Shown here piece after piece: positions 53,565-62,514 of a stretch of DNA of 64,000 bases. A model generated the notes under the pieces. That model did no database searches. It was not told where the DNA came from and saw nothing but the letters and a program-made list of their open reading frames with translations. The stretch's first letter is position 1; the number at the start of each line of letters is the position of its first letter. The stretch comes from Dysgonomonas sp. ZJ279 (GTDB lineage: Bacteria > Bacteroidota > Bacteroidia > Bacteroidales > Dysgonomonadaceae), in contig NZ_JAAKEL010000006.1 in the NCBI RefSeq assembly GCF_011039205.1, positions 62,001 through 126,000 of the forward strand, in the 5' to 3' direction. The position numbers were made by a program, and so were the translations under genes.

Positions 53565-54752
53565 ATGAAAAAATTGTTTGTGCTGTCCCTATCTCTATTG
53601 ATGGCATGGAGTGCATGGGCACAGGAAACTGCCTCAGGGTATCAATTTTCGATTGTAAAAGAGAACCCGATTACTTCAATCAAAAATCAAGGTAGCAGTG
53701 GTACTTGCTGGTGTTTTTCCGCACTAGGTTTCATCGAATCTGAACTTATCCGTAAAGGCAAAGGAGAGCACGATTTGTCGGAAATGTATATCGTAAGACG
53801 CAATTATGCAGATAAAGCACAGAAATATGTGCGCCTGAACGGTTCACTTAATTTCGCTCAAGGTGGTGCATTTTCGGATGCAATAGAAACTATCAACGAG
53901 TACGGAGTTATGCCTAACGATGTTTACAAAGGGCTTAACTATGGTGAAGACAGTCACAAACACAGCGAGGTAGAGGCGATATTAACAGGATATGTGAAAG
54001 CAGTAACAGCAAATAAGAATAAAAAATTATCAACAGCTTGGTTTGCCGGATTTAATGGTGTGCTGGATGCTTACTTCGGGGTAGTTCCTACCCAGTTCGA
54101 TTACAGTGGAAAAACGTACACTCCACAGTCTTTTGCTAAATCCCTAGATTTAGATTCTAACGATTACATATCACTTACATCATTTACTCATCATCCTTTC
54201 TACACTTCATTCCCAATAGAAGTTCCTGACAACTGGCGCTGGTCTTTATCTTACAACCTACCGATAGATGAATTGATGCAGGTTTTTGATAATGCGCTAG
54301 AAAATGGTTACACCGTGGCTTGGGCGTCGGATGTAAGCGAAATAGGATTCACCCGTAATGGTATTGCTGTAATCCCGGACGAGGCTGCTACAGAAAATGC
54401 AGGTTCGGATCAAGCACATTGGTTAGGACTATCGGTTGGTGAAAGAACCAATCAATTAAAAGCTAAAGTCGACCTTTCTCCGCTGAAAGAGAAAGTAATC
54501 ACACAAGAAATGCGCCAAATTGCATACGATAACTATGAAACAACCGATGACCACGGCATGCAAATATACGGTATTGCCAAAGATCAAAATGGAACAAAAT
54601 ATTATATGGTGAAGAACTCATGGGGTGACGCCGGAAAATACAAGGGAATCTGGTATGCTTCTGATGCTTTTGTAAAATATAAAACTATAAGCATGGTAAT
54701 TCACAAAGATGCTTTACCAAAAGATATAGCAAAGAAATTAGGCTTTAAATAA
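53565..54752 (+). CDS. Exported C1-family (bleomycin hydrolase/PepC-like) cysteine peptidase
   Basis: A 395-residue peptidase with a signal peptide ending near AWAQ. The papain-type triad is Cys48 in GTCWCFS, His330 in DDHGMQIYG and Asn351 in VKNSWGD, preceded by the oxyanion Gln42 in KNQG. Overall it resembles bleomycin hydrolase and PepC aminopeptidases, which are normally cytoplasmic; export places this one in the periplasm or outside, where it could trim peptides. It follows the 7TM-HD gene by 35 bases and may share its transcript. It ends at a strong terminator. Confidence 0.92.
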   Translation: MKKLFVLSLSLLMAWSAWAQETASGYQFSIVKENPITSIKNQGSSGTCWCFSALGFIESELIRKGKGEHDLSEMYIVRRNYADKAQKYVRLNGSLNFAQGGAFSDAIETINEYGVMPNDVYKGLNYGEDSHKHSEVEAILTGYVKAVTANKNKKLSTAWFAGFNGVLDAYFGVVPTQFDYSGKTYTPQSFAKSLDLDSNDYISLTSFTHHPFYTSFPIEVPDNWRWSLSYNLPIDELMQVFDNALENGYTVAWASDVSEIGFTRNGIAVIPDEAATENAGSDQAHWLGLSVGERTNQLKAKVDLSPLKEKVITQEMRQIAYDNYETTDDHGMQIYGIAKDQNGTKYYMVKNSWGDAGKYKGIWYASDAFVKYKTISMVIHKDALPKDIAKKLGFK

Positions 54753-54774
54753 GCTATACTATTCAGAATAAACG

Positions 54775-54812
54775 AAAGCACAAGCCTATTAGACTTGTGC
54801 TTTTATTTTTTT
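54775..54812 (+). terminator. Intrinsic terminator
   Basis: AAAGCACAAG (54775-54784) pairs perfectly with CTTGTGCTTT (54794-54803), followed by a T run. Confidence 0.85.
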
Positions 54813-54832
54813 CCAATACTATGAAGATAAAG

Positions 54833-55054
54833 TTAATACTCGTCTTCGTTAAAGAAGAAGTCCTCTTTACTTGGATAGTCAGGCCAGATATCTTCGATTG
54901 TATCGAAAATCTCATCCTCATCTTCTATCTCTTGCAGATTTTCTATTACTTCCATAGGCGCTCCCGAGCGCTGTGCGTAATCAATCAGCTCTTCTTTGGT
55001 TGCAGGCCATGGAGCATCTTCTAGTTTTGAAGCTAATTCAAGGGTCCAGTACAT
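54833..55054 (-). CDS. DUF2795 small protein
   Basis: A 73-residue acidic protein matching the DUF2795 pattern: LASKLEDAPWPATKEELIDYAQRSGAP followed by IENLQEIEDEDEIFDTIEDIWPDYP. Such proteins are widely conserved in Bacteroidota and thought to be small helical proteins of unknown function. It is a single gene convergent with the peptidase. A promoter box TATTTTTG lies at 55103-55110. Confidence 0.9.
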   Translation of the reverse strand: MYWTLELASKLEDAPWPATKEELIDYAQRSGAPMEVIENLQEIEDEDEIFDTIEDIWPDYPSKEDFFFNEDEY

Positions 55055-55102
55055 AGTTTGTTATTTTATTGATTATTATTTTATTAATTATTTTACTTTT
55101 CG

Positions 55103-55110
55103 CAAAAATA
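55103..55110 (-). promoter_or_regulatory. -7 box for the DUF2795 gene
   Basis: The minus strand reads TATTTTTG, matching TAnnTTTG, 48 bases before the start codon. Confidence 0.5.
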
Positions 55111-55148
55111 AAATATTATTTGATATATGTAGCATTAAAATGGATTAA

Positions 55149-55712
55149 TTATTGGATAATTTCCTGATTCCAGAATATCTCCTTACCATTCTTGTTACAT
55201 TCCTTTCTTGATAAGAGAAAAAAGTAATCGGAAAGCCTGTTAACAAATGTCATAATATTGTCATCTACAGGAAATTCCTCTTTCACTCTATAAATACAGC
55301 GTTCGGCTCTTCGGCATACAGTACGACAGATATGTGCTCGAGCAGCAGCTTCACTTCCACCCGGCAAAACGAACTGACGGAGGGGAGGTAACTCACTATC
55401 CATTCTATCCATTTCATTTTCAAGCAAAGCAATATCTTTATCGATTATGATGCTTGCAGCCTTCGGCGAAATTGCTTCCGTTTCGGTAGCAAGATAAGAA
55501 CCTACTGTGAATAATTTATGTTGGATATAAGAAAGTATTTTTAAGTCTCCTTCATCCTCTATCTGACAGATAAGAGAACCCGTAAAAGAATTCAACTCAT
55601 CGATAGTACCATAAGCCTCCAATCTTATATGGGCTTTGGCTACACGCTTGCCACCCACAAGAGACGTCTTGCCCTTATCTCCTGTTTTAGTGTATACTAG
55701 GCTTTTTTTCAT
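55149..55712 (-). CDS. Cob(I)alamin adenosyltransferase, PduO type
   Basis: A 187-residue cytoplasmic enzyme that transfers adenosyl from ATP to cob(I)alamin to make adenosylcobalamin. PduO-type signatures: YTKTGDKGKTSLVGGKRV at residues 7-24 (ATP binding), LEAYGTIDELNSF, PGGSEAAARAHICRTVCRRAER near residue 118 and NRLSDYFFLLSR near residue 158. Bacteroidota use adenosylcobalamin in methylmalonyl-CoA mutase for propionate production. It follows the methyltransferase gene in the same direction with a gap of 102 bases. Confidence 0.94.
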   Translation of the reverse strand: MKKSLVYTKTGDKGKTSLVGGKRVAKAHIRLEAYGTIDELNSFTGSLICQIEDEGDLKILSYIQHKLFTVGSYLATETEAISPKAASIIIDKDIALLENEMDRMDSELPPLRQFVLPGGSEAAARAHICRTVCRRAERCIYRVKEEFPVDDNIMTFVNRLSDYFFLLSRKECNKNGKEIFWNQEIIQ

Positions 55713-55814
55713 TGTTGATTATTAATTAAGTAAAGTTGGAATGTCAACACTGCATTCTTTTCTAATACCTCTCAGATCGCATTATCAAAATATAGAAAAG
55801 TATTATATATTACC

Positions 55815-56498
55815 TTAAAAACTAATCTGATAATTCCAGCGATAAAGTTTACGGTCGAAGAATACAATTCCTATATTGAATAGATCTAGTACAGCAGTCC
55901 GCGATTCCATATCCATAATACTCTTCCATAACATTTGATGGCGCTTATTTGTTCGGATATCTTTCACAATAATAAACGTTCCTTCATGAATGAGTGGTAA
56001 AATATAATTTACCAGATTACTATTCAATTTATTATAATTATTCAGATCGATAAAAATACAATCTTGCTTTTTATCTAAGACCGGCAACCCATGGGTATTC
56101 AAATTGATCTTTCGACCCCATTCTTTATATATTCTTTGCGCCCTCGCTATTTTTTTCACCGACAACTCAGCGCAATTGCAATCTATTTTGCTGGATGGTG
56201 CAGTTAAGTATATCGTATTGACACCTGTCCCCGACCCTATTTCGAGTATTTGCTTTGCCTCAAAATAATTGACTAATCTAAAAGATAATAGATTGTATTT
56301 CCTTTGAGAATAATCAATATTCGGAACACTATCCAAATAAGCCTGTATATCTTCGTAAGCATGATAAGGTGTTTTCTCTTCTATAACCTTATTTATGAGA
56401 TTAAATACAAATGGCGAATGAATACCATGTCCTCGATGATGGCGTATTTTATATAATAACTTTAACCCTGTTCGGGATAGTCGGTATATACGGGGCAT
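55815..56498 (-). CDS. Class I SAM-dependent methyltransferase (O-methyltransferase-like)
   Basis: A 227-residue protein with a Rossmann-fold SAM-binding motif ILEIGSGTGVNTIYL near residues 86-100. The N-terminal segment RHHRGHGIHSPFVFNLINKVIEE is a Bacteroidota family signature. The acidic end of strand 4, IFIDLNNYN, also fits. The substrate is unknown. It lies 4 bases after the barrel gene, which overlaps the LysM gene, so it is probably the third gene of that operon and may act in the envelope or on its precursors. Confidence 0.87.
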   Translation of the reverse strand: MPRIYRLSRTGLKLLYKIRHHRGHGIHSPFVFNLINKVIEEKTPYHAYEDIQAYLDSVPNIDYSQRKYNLLSFRLVNYFEAKQILEIGSGTGVNTIYLTAPSSKIDCNCAELSVKKIARAQRIYKEWGRKINLNTHGLPVLDKKQDCIFIDLNNYNKLNSNLVNYILPLIHEGTFIIVKDIRTNKRHQMLWKSIMDMESRTAVLDLFNIGIVFFDRKLYRWNYQISF

Positions 56499-56502
56499 AG
56501 GA

Positions 56503-57183
56503 TTAGAATAGTTTAACGTAGTAGGTTAACTTGGCTGAAATAACTCTATTTGCCGAACGATTAAAATAATCTGATTTTCTATTGTTATAAATATCTCCAA
56601 ATCCGAAGCTATATCTGCCTTCTAAACTGAAATTGCCTATACCGGTTCTGAACTCAAGTCCCATACCAGCCATAAGTCCATAGTCCAGCTTTTTCTCTGC
56701 CTTACGAAAATACTGATATGTAGGGCTAGTCGCACTGACTTCACCACTAGCCAGATAGTCGGCAAAAGCATCATTCATTTTCTCACTATCACTGATCAAG
56801 TAAGCTATTTTAGGTCCCAGATTAATAAAATATCGAATCTTGTTTCCAAAATATATATGAGTAAGGAGTGGTAATTCGATATAATTCAATTGATGCGAAT
56901 GAGAAAATTCAGGTTGCTCTTTAAAACTTTCAGCCCATCCTTGTTGTATGTAATTTAACTCGGCAATTACCCCCAGATGATTTTCGGTAATATATCTTAC
57001 TGAAACTCCACCGTGAAATTGATTGAGATTTTTAGTACTGACAGAAGGATCGAAATCAACAGCCGAAAATGTAGGACCAAATCCTATACCCACATTCCAT
57101 TCGGGTTTAAACTTCTCTTGTCCACTAATATTCAGCGTATACAGGCAAGCCAAAATTAAACTTAGTACTATTTTTCTCATCAT
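56503..57183 (-). CDS. Outer-membrane beta-barrel protein (PorT-like family)
   Basis: A 226-residue exported protein with a signal peptide ending near NISGQ. Alternating amphipathic strands (WNVGIGFGPTFS, FHGGVSVRYITENHLGVIAELNYIQQGW) and a C-terminal LTYYVKLF with terminal Phe indicate an 8- to 10-stranded barrel of the PorT/outer-membrane beta-barrel family. True PorT is a type IX secretion component, but the family name is used broadly and this one cannot be assigned to that role by eye. Its start overlaps the LysM gene stop by 4 bases (ATGA). Confidence 0.82.
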   Translation of the reverse strand: MMRKIVLSLILACLYTLNISGQEKFKPEWNVGIGFGPTFSAVDFDPSVSTKNLNQFHGGVSVRYITENHLGVIAELNYIQQGWAESFKEQPEFSHSHQLNYIELPLLTHIYFGNKIRYFINLGPKIAYLISDSEKMNDAFADYLASGEVSATSPTYQYFRKAEKKLDYGLMAGMGLEFRTGIGNFSLEGRYSFGFGDIYNNRKSDYFNRSANRVISAKLTYYVKLF

Positions 57184-58934
57184 TTATTACTGCAATCAAT
57201 TTTTTCGATACTCGAGTCCGTTTTATAATGAACGAAGTATAAACCATTATTGATATATCCGCCACGAGCATTTACTTTGCTAAAATGCATCGCCAACTGA
57301 AGTGTTGGCACCCTTAGAGACGATATTCCAGATTCAAAATTATTCCCATACCTGTTTAGTGCCGTAAGGAAGTAAAGCCCCGAATCGTATCCTAGGTAAC
57401 CGTATTTAGGATAAGAGTTTATAAGACTCTTTGTATACCATTTCTTGTATTGCTCTATAAAATTTTGCGCTGATTCCTGCTGCTCATTAAGATAGAATAT
57501 ACTGTAAATATATGCATTGTAATTATGAAAATTTTCCGTATACGAAGAGTAAGTTTGCCATTCAGGATATCCGAAAAGAGTCATTGATGTTCCCTCCGGA
57601 ATAGATTTGAGAGCAGGCATTAACCTCCTTAGAGTCATTTCTGACGATGAGGTCGGGATCAGTATATTCTTCTTCGAAACGGCCAATACTTTTTCCAGAT
57701 CAGTGATTAAACTGGCTGAACTAGCTGTTGTTTCATACGATATATTTGCTTTTGCCAATTCCTTCTTCAGTACACTTACAAAATCTGATTTATTATTATC
57801 CGATCCTGCCTCCGACACAAAGATGACATTGTAGTCTCTAAATCGGCTAATGAAAGCCTCTGAAATATCCGAATATAGATTTGAATGAGAGTTAGTAGCC
57901 TGATATAAAAATGGGTTTGAATCAACTTCTGAGCCGGCAGAACCAAAAGGTATTATATATTTAATCTCTTTCTTTTTAGCAAATTTAGACAGAACCTCTA
58001 TTTGCTGTTTTGATATTCCGCCGATAATTAAGCTTAAACTATTTGCTTCGGTAGTACCAAGTATACTTTCCAAGCGCTTTGTGTTCTTTTCGGAACCGAT
58101 ATCAAATGTATATATTTCAGCATTCAGTCCTTTTTCCTTTAGCTCTTTTACTGCTAAAAGAAATCCCTCATAATATTCTATTATTTTCTCTTTCTGAATA
58201 CTTCCGCCTTCTTCAAGAAATGGGAGTAAGATCCCTATGCGCACCACATTATCTTTATGGTTGACTATTGTACTTGTAGCGGCAACATCCTTAACAGCAA
58301 CAGGAAGAGGTGTTACTTGTTTTCTGGGAATAGAAAGCATCGATCCCTCTTTCAATCCTTTATCACTCAATGACGGATTGCTATTGAACAAGGTTTCTAT
58401 AGATACATCATAAGCCTTACTAATACTGTACAATGTCTCGCCTTTCTCAACCTTGTGTTCAATATTTGGATTAGCGAATCCCGATTTTACCAATTTATCA
58501 TAAAGTGGTATCAGTATTGTTTTACCTGCTTTAAATGTACTCTCATTCAAGCCAGGATTGGCTGCAACGAGATCTTCAATGGTTATTGTATATTGACGAG
58601 AGATACCATAAAGTGTTTCTTGCGATTGTATAGTATGGTTCTTATAACCACTTACTACTTCTTTAGCTTTAGGTATCAAAAGTTTATCTCCTGCTTTTAT
58701 ACCCTTTTCAGCCTTCGGATTCAGGCGATATATCTCCTGCACGGTCGTATTGTATGCCGAAGCTATGGAATATGCAGTCTCGCCTTTAGCTACGATATGA
58801 GTTTGATAATCTTGCTGAATACCAGTTATAGAATGATCTATAAGACTGGGTTCTGTGTATGTAAGCTTCGCCGATAGTCCATTTGTTACGCCGGCTATAA
58901 ATATCAGAGATAAAAATATGCTTCTTAATTTCAT
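57180..58934 (-). CDS. LysM-repeat and type 1 periplasmic-binding-fold fusion protein
   Basis: A 584-residue exported protein with a signal peptide ending near NGLSA. Three LysM peptidoglycan-binding repeats lie at about residues 44-90 (HIVAKGETAYSIASAYNTT), 97-143 (HTIQSQETLYGISRQYTIT) and 159-205 (HKVEKGETLYSISKAYDVS). The second half, from about residue 232 (VVRIGILLPF), has the layout of a type 1 periplasmic-binding fold, as in amino-acid ABC-transporter binding proteins or LpoA, with EYYEGFLLAV and SLIIGGISKQQ. A cell-wall-bound ligand or protein-interaction sensor is plausible. It is the first gene of an operon with a barrel and a methyltransferase. Confidence 0.88.
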   Translation of the reverse strand: MKLRSIFLSLIFIAGVTNGLSAKLTYTEPSLIDHSITGIQQDYQTHIVAKGETAYSIASAYNTTVQEIYRLNPKAEKGIKAGDKLLIPKAKEVVSGYKNHTIQSQETLYGISRQYTITIEDLVAANPGLNESTFKAGKTILIPLYDKLVKSGFANPNIEHKVEKGETLYSISKAYDVSIETLFNSNPSLSDKGLKEGSMLSIPRKQVTPLPVAVKDVAATSTIVNHKDNVVRIGILLPFLEEGGSIQKEKIIEYYEGFLLAVKELKEKGLNAEIYTFDIGSEKNTKRLESILGTTEANSLSLIIGGISKQQIEVLSKFAKKKEIKYIIPFGSAGSEVDSNPFLYQATNSHSNLYSDISEAFISRFRDYNVIFVSEAGSDNNKSDFVSVLKKELAKANISYETTASSASLITDLEKVLAVSKKNILIPTSSSEMTLRRLMPALKSIPEGTSMTLFGYPEWQTYSSYTENFHNYNAYIYSIFYLNEQQESAQNFIEQYKKWYTKSLINSYPKYGYLGYDSGLYFLTALNRYGNNFESGISSLRVPTLQLAMHFSKVNARGGYINNGLYFVHYKTDSSIEKIDCSNK

Positions 58935-58959
58935 GCTAAAAATTTGTTAGTACGAAACA

Positions 58960-58967
58960 CAAAAGTA
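58960..58967 (-). promoter_or_regulatory. -7 box for the LysM operon
   Basis: The minus strand reads TACTTTTG, matching TAnnTTTG, 25 bases before the start codon and between the PlsC stop and LysM start. Confidence 0.55.
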
Positions 58968-58998
58968 CTAAAAAAAATAGACTGTTTCTTAGTATTTA

Positions 58999-59730
58999 TT
59001 ATTTATACTTATCCCAAAGAGCAGAGTGTACTATTTCACGGCTTCTGTTCACTAACTCAGGGATACCCTCATCTGTCAGGCCTACAGTCCGAATCGGCTC
59101 GTGGATTATTAATTCAAGCCTACCCGGGTTAAATAGGTAAGTATGTATCTTCATTACATCAAAAGGACCATTAACAGTAACAGGAACTACAGGCAATTTC
59201 ATTTCTTTGGCAATTACAAACGCCCCACGTTTAAAACGTCCCATGTGCCCCGTATATGTCCTTGCACCCTCTGGAAATATAGTCATTGAAACATCTTCTC
59301 CTAATTGAACCTGAGCATTAATAATTGTTTCTTTCATCGACACCAGACTCGACTGATCTACAAAAACATGTCCCGCAATCTCTGAAGCCTTCCCTACAAA
59401 AGGAATTTTACGAAGTTCTTTCTTTTGCACCCATTTTATATCCTTTCCTATATATCCATAGATAAGAAAAATATCGAATGCACTTTGATGATTAGGTACA
59501 AATACATACGATTGATTTTTATCCAGTTTTTCAAGACCAGTCACCTTTATCCGACAAAGGGCCAGCCTGCAAGCAAGTTTCGACCAATAGCGCGGAGGAT
59601 GATTACCCCAGAATTTAGGATCACCTAGCATACAACCCAGCATTACTGTAACTGCGGTAACAATAGTCGCCAACAGAAAAATAGGCGCAAAAATAAATAA
59701 TTGATATAAAAAGATAATTATCTTCCTCAT
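58999..59730 (-). CDS. plsC: 1-acyl-sn-glycerol-3-phosphate acyltransferase (PlsC)
   Basis: A 243-residue inner-membrane enzyme that adds the second acyl chain to lysophosphatidic acid. The ATG at 59730 is chosen because a promoter box (59755-59762) lies just upstream and inside the longer open frame. The N-terminal membrane helix is followed by the acyltransferase motifs NHQSAFDIF (HX4D), FVDQSS, FPEGART and PVVPVTVNGP. All expected blocks are in the right order. Confidence 0.93.
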   Translation of the reverse strand: MRKIIIFLYQLFIFAPIFLLATIVTAVTVMLGCMLGDPKFWGNHPPRYWSKLACRLALCRIKVTGLEKLDKNQSYVFVPNHQSAFDIFLIYGYIGKDIKWVQKKELRKIPFVGKASEIAGHVFVDQSSLVSMKETIINAQVQLGEDVSMTIFPEGARTYTGHMGRFKRGAFVIAKEMKLPVVPVTVNGPFDVMKIHTYLFNPGRLELIIHEPIRTVGLTDEGIPELVNRSREIVHSALWDKYK

Positions 59731-59754
59731 GCTAGAAACATTCAGTTTGTTATA

Positions 59755-59762
59755 CAAAAATA
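59755..59762 (-). promoter_or_regulatory. -7 box for the plsC gene
   Basis: The minus strand reads TATTTTTG, matching TAnnTTTG, 24 bases before the ATG at 59730. It decides the start codon against upstream in-frame ATGs. Confidence 0.5.
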
Positions 59763-59985
59763 CATCTTTTATCAAAATGTTTAGACTATGAGGCATTATT
59801 TTCAGAAATAGACGGAATATATAGCCCACAATGTGTTAAATTCACTCAAAGAAATATCTCATATATTATTATCCAAAAAAACACTACTATCTTTATACTT
59901 AAAACTAGTTTAACCATAGATTGTTATAAAAGAATAACAAAATATTTTATTTAACTCTAGGTACAACTAAGGCTCTTATTCTTAC

Positions 59986-59993
59986 TATCTTTG
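59986..59993 (+). promoter_or_regulatory. -7 box for uvrB
   Basis: TATCTTTG matches TAnnTTTG, 24 bases before the ATG at 60018. Confidence 0.6.
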
Positions 59994-60017
59994 TACATAT
60001 AGAAAGCAATTACAAAA

Positions 60018-62033
60018 ATGGACTTTAAATTAATATCTGATTACAAGCCAACCGGTGATCAACCCACAGCAATATCGGCCCTTGTAGAAGGACTTGAACA
60101 GGGCATATCAGCACAAACACTTCTAGGTGTAACCGGTTCGGGCAAAACCTTCACCGTAGCAAATGTAATTAAAGAAGTAAAACGACCTACTCTCGTTCTG
60201 TGTCACAACAAAACTTTAGCAGCTCAACTATATAGTGAATTTAAAACATTTTTTCCCGAAAATGCAGTAGAATATTTCGTGTCTTACTATGATTATTATC
60301 AGCCCGAGGCATACATTCCTTCTACTAATACATATATAGAAAAAGACTTATCGGTAAACGATGAAATAGAGAAGTTACGTCTTGCAACGACCACATCTCT
60401 TCTCTCGGGAAGACGCGACATAATAGTTGTATCGTCAGTATCATGCCTTTATGGAATGGGTAACCCTGAAGACTTCGAGAATTCGACCATACAGATAAGT
60501 GTCGGTAAGAAAATCGGACGCGATAATTTTCTGCGTTCGTTAGTCGATGCCCTTTACTCAAGAAACGAGCATCAACCCGAAGCAGGAAATTTTAGGGTCA
60601 AAGGCGATACTGTCGACATCTTTCTGGCTTATGGTACAGCAATGGTTCGTGTTGTATTTTGGGGAGACGAAATAGAGAGTATCGAGAGTTTCGATCCCGA
60701 CAATGGAGCACGTATAGAACGCTTCGACGAGTATATATTCTATCCTGCAAACTTATTTATAACTACCAAAGAACGCATACACAGAGCTATAGACGAGATT
60801 GCTATAGACCTTGGTCATCAGGTCGAATACTTCAATTCAATAGGTCAGCCCTTAGAAGCTAAACGCCTGTATGAACGAGTAACCTATGACTTAGAAATGA
60901 TTCGTGAAATGGGGCATTGTTCAGGCATAGAAAACTACTCACGCTATTTTGATAACCGTAAAGCCGGAACACGACCTTTCTGTTTGCTTGATTTCTTTCC
61001 TAAAGATTTTTTATTGGTGATCGACGAAAGTCATGTAACGATACCTCAAGTGCGCGCCATGTACGGAGGAGACCACTCCCGTAAAGAAAATCTTGTAGAA
61101 TATGGCTTTCGGCTGCCATCGGCGCTGGATAACCGTCCACTGAAATTTGAAGAGTTCGACGCCCTCGTTCCTCAAACGATATATGTAAGTGCAACTCCTG
61201 CCGATTATGAACTTATAAAAAGTGAAGGTGTAGTTGTAGAACAGCTAATACGCCCGACAGGACTGCTTGACCCTCCTATCGACGTTCGTCCGAGCCTAAA
61301 TCAGATTGACGATTTGATGGAAGAAATACAGCTAAGAATAGAAAGGAATGAACGAACTCTGGTTACAACCCTGACCAAAAGAATGGCCGAAGAATTGACC
61401 AACTTCCTAAATGATAGTAGTATAAAATGCAGCTATATACATTCCGATGTTGATACCCTCGATAGGGTTACGATTATGGACGGACTACGTGCCGGAGAGT
61501 TTGATGTATTGGTAGGAGTCAACCTGCTACGAGAAGGTCTCGATTTGCCCGAAGTATCACTGGTTGCTATTCTGGATGCAGATAAAGAAGGATTCCTGCG
61601 TTCGCACCGCTCACTAACTCAGACTGTCGGGCGTGCTGCACGTAATGTCAACGGACGTGTTATATTTTATGCAGATAGAATAACCGATAGTATGCAAAAA
61701 ACTATTGACGAAACAAATCGACGACGCGAAGTTCAGATGGCATATAATGAAGAACATGGTATAACACCCCAACAGATTACACGATCAAGGGTATCAGCAT
61801 TTGCCAAAAGAGATGGAAAAGAGGGCGAAGTAAGACCATACGCCGAAGTTCAAACACTGACAATAGCTGCTGAAGACAAAGTACAATATCTGGATGCGAG
61901 CGATCTGAAGAAGTTGATTACCCAATTGAAAAACCAGATGAAGCTTGCAGCAAAAAAACTCGAATTCTTAGAAGCTGCTCAATATCGTGACCAGATAATC
62001 CGTTTGGAAGATTTATTGAAGAGCAAAAAATAA
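60018..62033 (+). CDS. uvrB: UvrABC system protein B
   Basis: A 671-residue DNA-repair helicase-like subunit that verifies damage handed over by UvrA and recruits UvrC. Walker A is GVTGSGKT near residue 39; the beta-hairpin region has YFVSYYDYYQPEAYIP; the Walker B box is LLVIDESHVTIPQ near residue 336; helicase motifs VLVGVNLLREGLDLPEV and QTVGRAARN follow. The C-terminal UVR domain (LITQLKNQMKLAAKKLEFLEAAQYRDQI) is present. Length and order are typical. Confidence 0.98.
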   Translation: MDFKLISDYKPTGDQPTAISALVEGLEQGISAQTLLGVTGSGKTFTVANVIKEVKRPTLVLCHNKTLAAQLYSEFKTFFPENAVEYFVSYYDYYQPEAYIPSTNTYIEKDLSVNDEIEKLRLATTTSLLSGRRDIIVVSSVSCLYGMGNPEDFENSTIQISVGKKIGRDNFLRSLVDALYSRNEHQPEAGNFRVKGDTVDIFLAYGTAMVRVVFWGDEIESIESFDPDNGARIERFDEYIFYPANLFITTKERIHRAIDEIAIDLGHQVEYFNSIGQPLEAKRLYERVTYDLEMIREMGHCSGIENYSRYFDNRKAGTRPFCLLDFFPKDFLLVIDESHVTIPQVRAMYGGDHSRKENLVEYGFRLPSALDNRPLKFEEFDALVPQTIYVSATPADYELIKSEGVVVEQLIRPTGLLDPPIDVRPSLNQIDDLMEEIQLRIERNERTLVTTLTKRMAEELTNFLNDSSIKCSYIHSDVDTLDRVTIMDGLRAGEFDVLVGVNLLREGLDLPEVSLVAILDADKEGFLRSHRSLTQTVGRAARNVNGRVIFYADRITDSMQKTIDETNRRREVQMAYNEEHGITPQQITRSRVSAFAKRDGKEGEVRPYAEVQTLTIAAEDKVQYLDASDLKKLITQLKNQMKLAAKKLEFLEAAQYRDQIIRLEDLLKSKK

Positions 62034-62084
62034 TATTCTAAAAAAACTTTCAAAAATCTGTAACCAAATAGAACTGAGTATAGT

Positions 62085-62092
62085 CATATTTG
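62085..62092 (+). promoter_or_regulatory. Near-consensus -7 box for the second sigma locus
   Basis: CATATTTG has seven of eight bases of TAnnTTTG (first T replaced by C), 35 bases before the ATG at 62128. Confidence 0.4.
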
Positions 62093-62127
62093 CAGAAACA
62101 GATTATTAACAATAAAATTGAAACATT

Positions 62128-62514
62128 ATGGCAGATATTTTAGGAGAATTAGTTCCTATCATTGCAATCATATGTGCAGTTGGACTACCAGTTAGCCTCG
62201 GCATGTATTTAGGATTGATAAGTATTCGAGCAAGATACAGGGAACGCATGGAATTAATAAAACAAGGTATTGTTCCACAAAATGCGCCTAAGCCGACACC
62301 CAACAAATACAGAGCGCTCCGTAATGGATTTTTATGTATTGGGGTTGCTCTAGGTTTGATCATCGGATTTGTAGTTACACAATGTGCGACTTATACCGAA
62401 GAAGCTGAAGCTTTAATTATCGGATCGTCAGTATTATTTTTCCTTGGAATAGCCTACGTACTTTTTTACTTTGCTACCAAGAATAACAAAGAAATCGACT
62501 CTGATATTGAATGA
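62128..62514 (+). CDS. Small membrane protein (DUF6249-like)
   Basis: A 128-residue protein with three membrane helices (about residues 9-30, 70-90 and 97-114) around a basic loop RARYRERMELIKQGI. The pattern fits DUF6249-type membrane proteins found next to ECF sigma genes in Bacteroidota. Its stop overlaps the sigma gene start by 4 bases (ATGA), so the two are translationally coupled. Function unknown; a link to sigma factor control is inferred from position. Confidence 0.82.
   Translation: MADILGELVPIIAIICAVGLPVSLGMYLGLISIRARYRERMELIKQGIVPQNAPKPTPNKYRALRNGFLCIGVALGLIIGFVVTQCATYTEEAEALIIGSSVLFFLGIAYVLFYFATKNNKEIDSDIE

Noticed and set aside
56503-57183. Assignment of the barrel as the type IX component PorT
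   Set aside because: The sequence shows a general small barrel with no PorT-specific feature I can name, so only the broad family is given.
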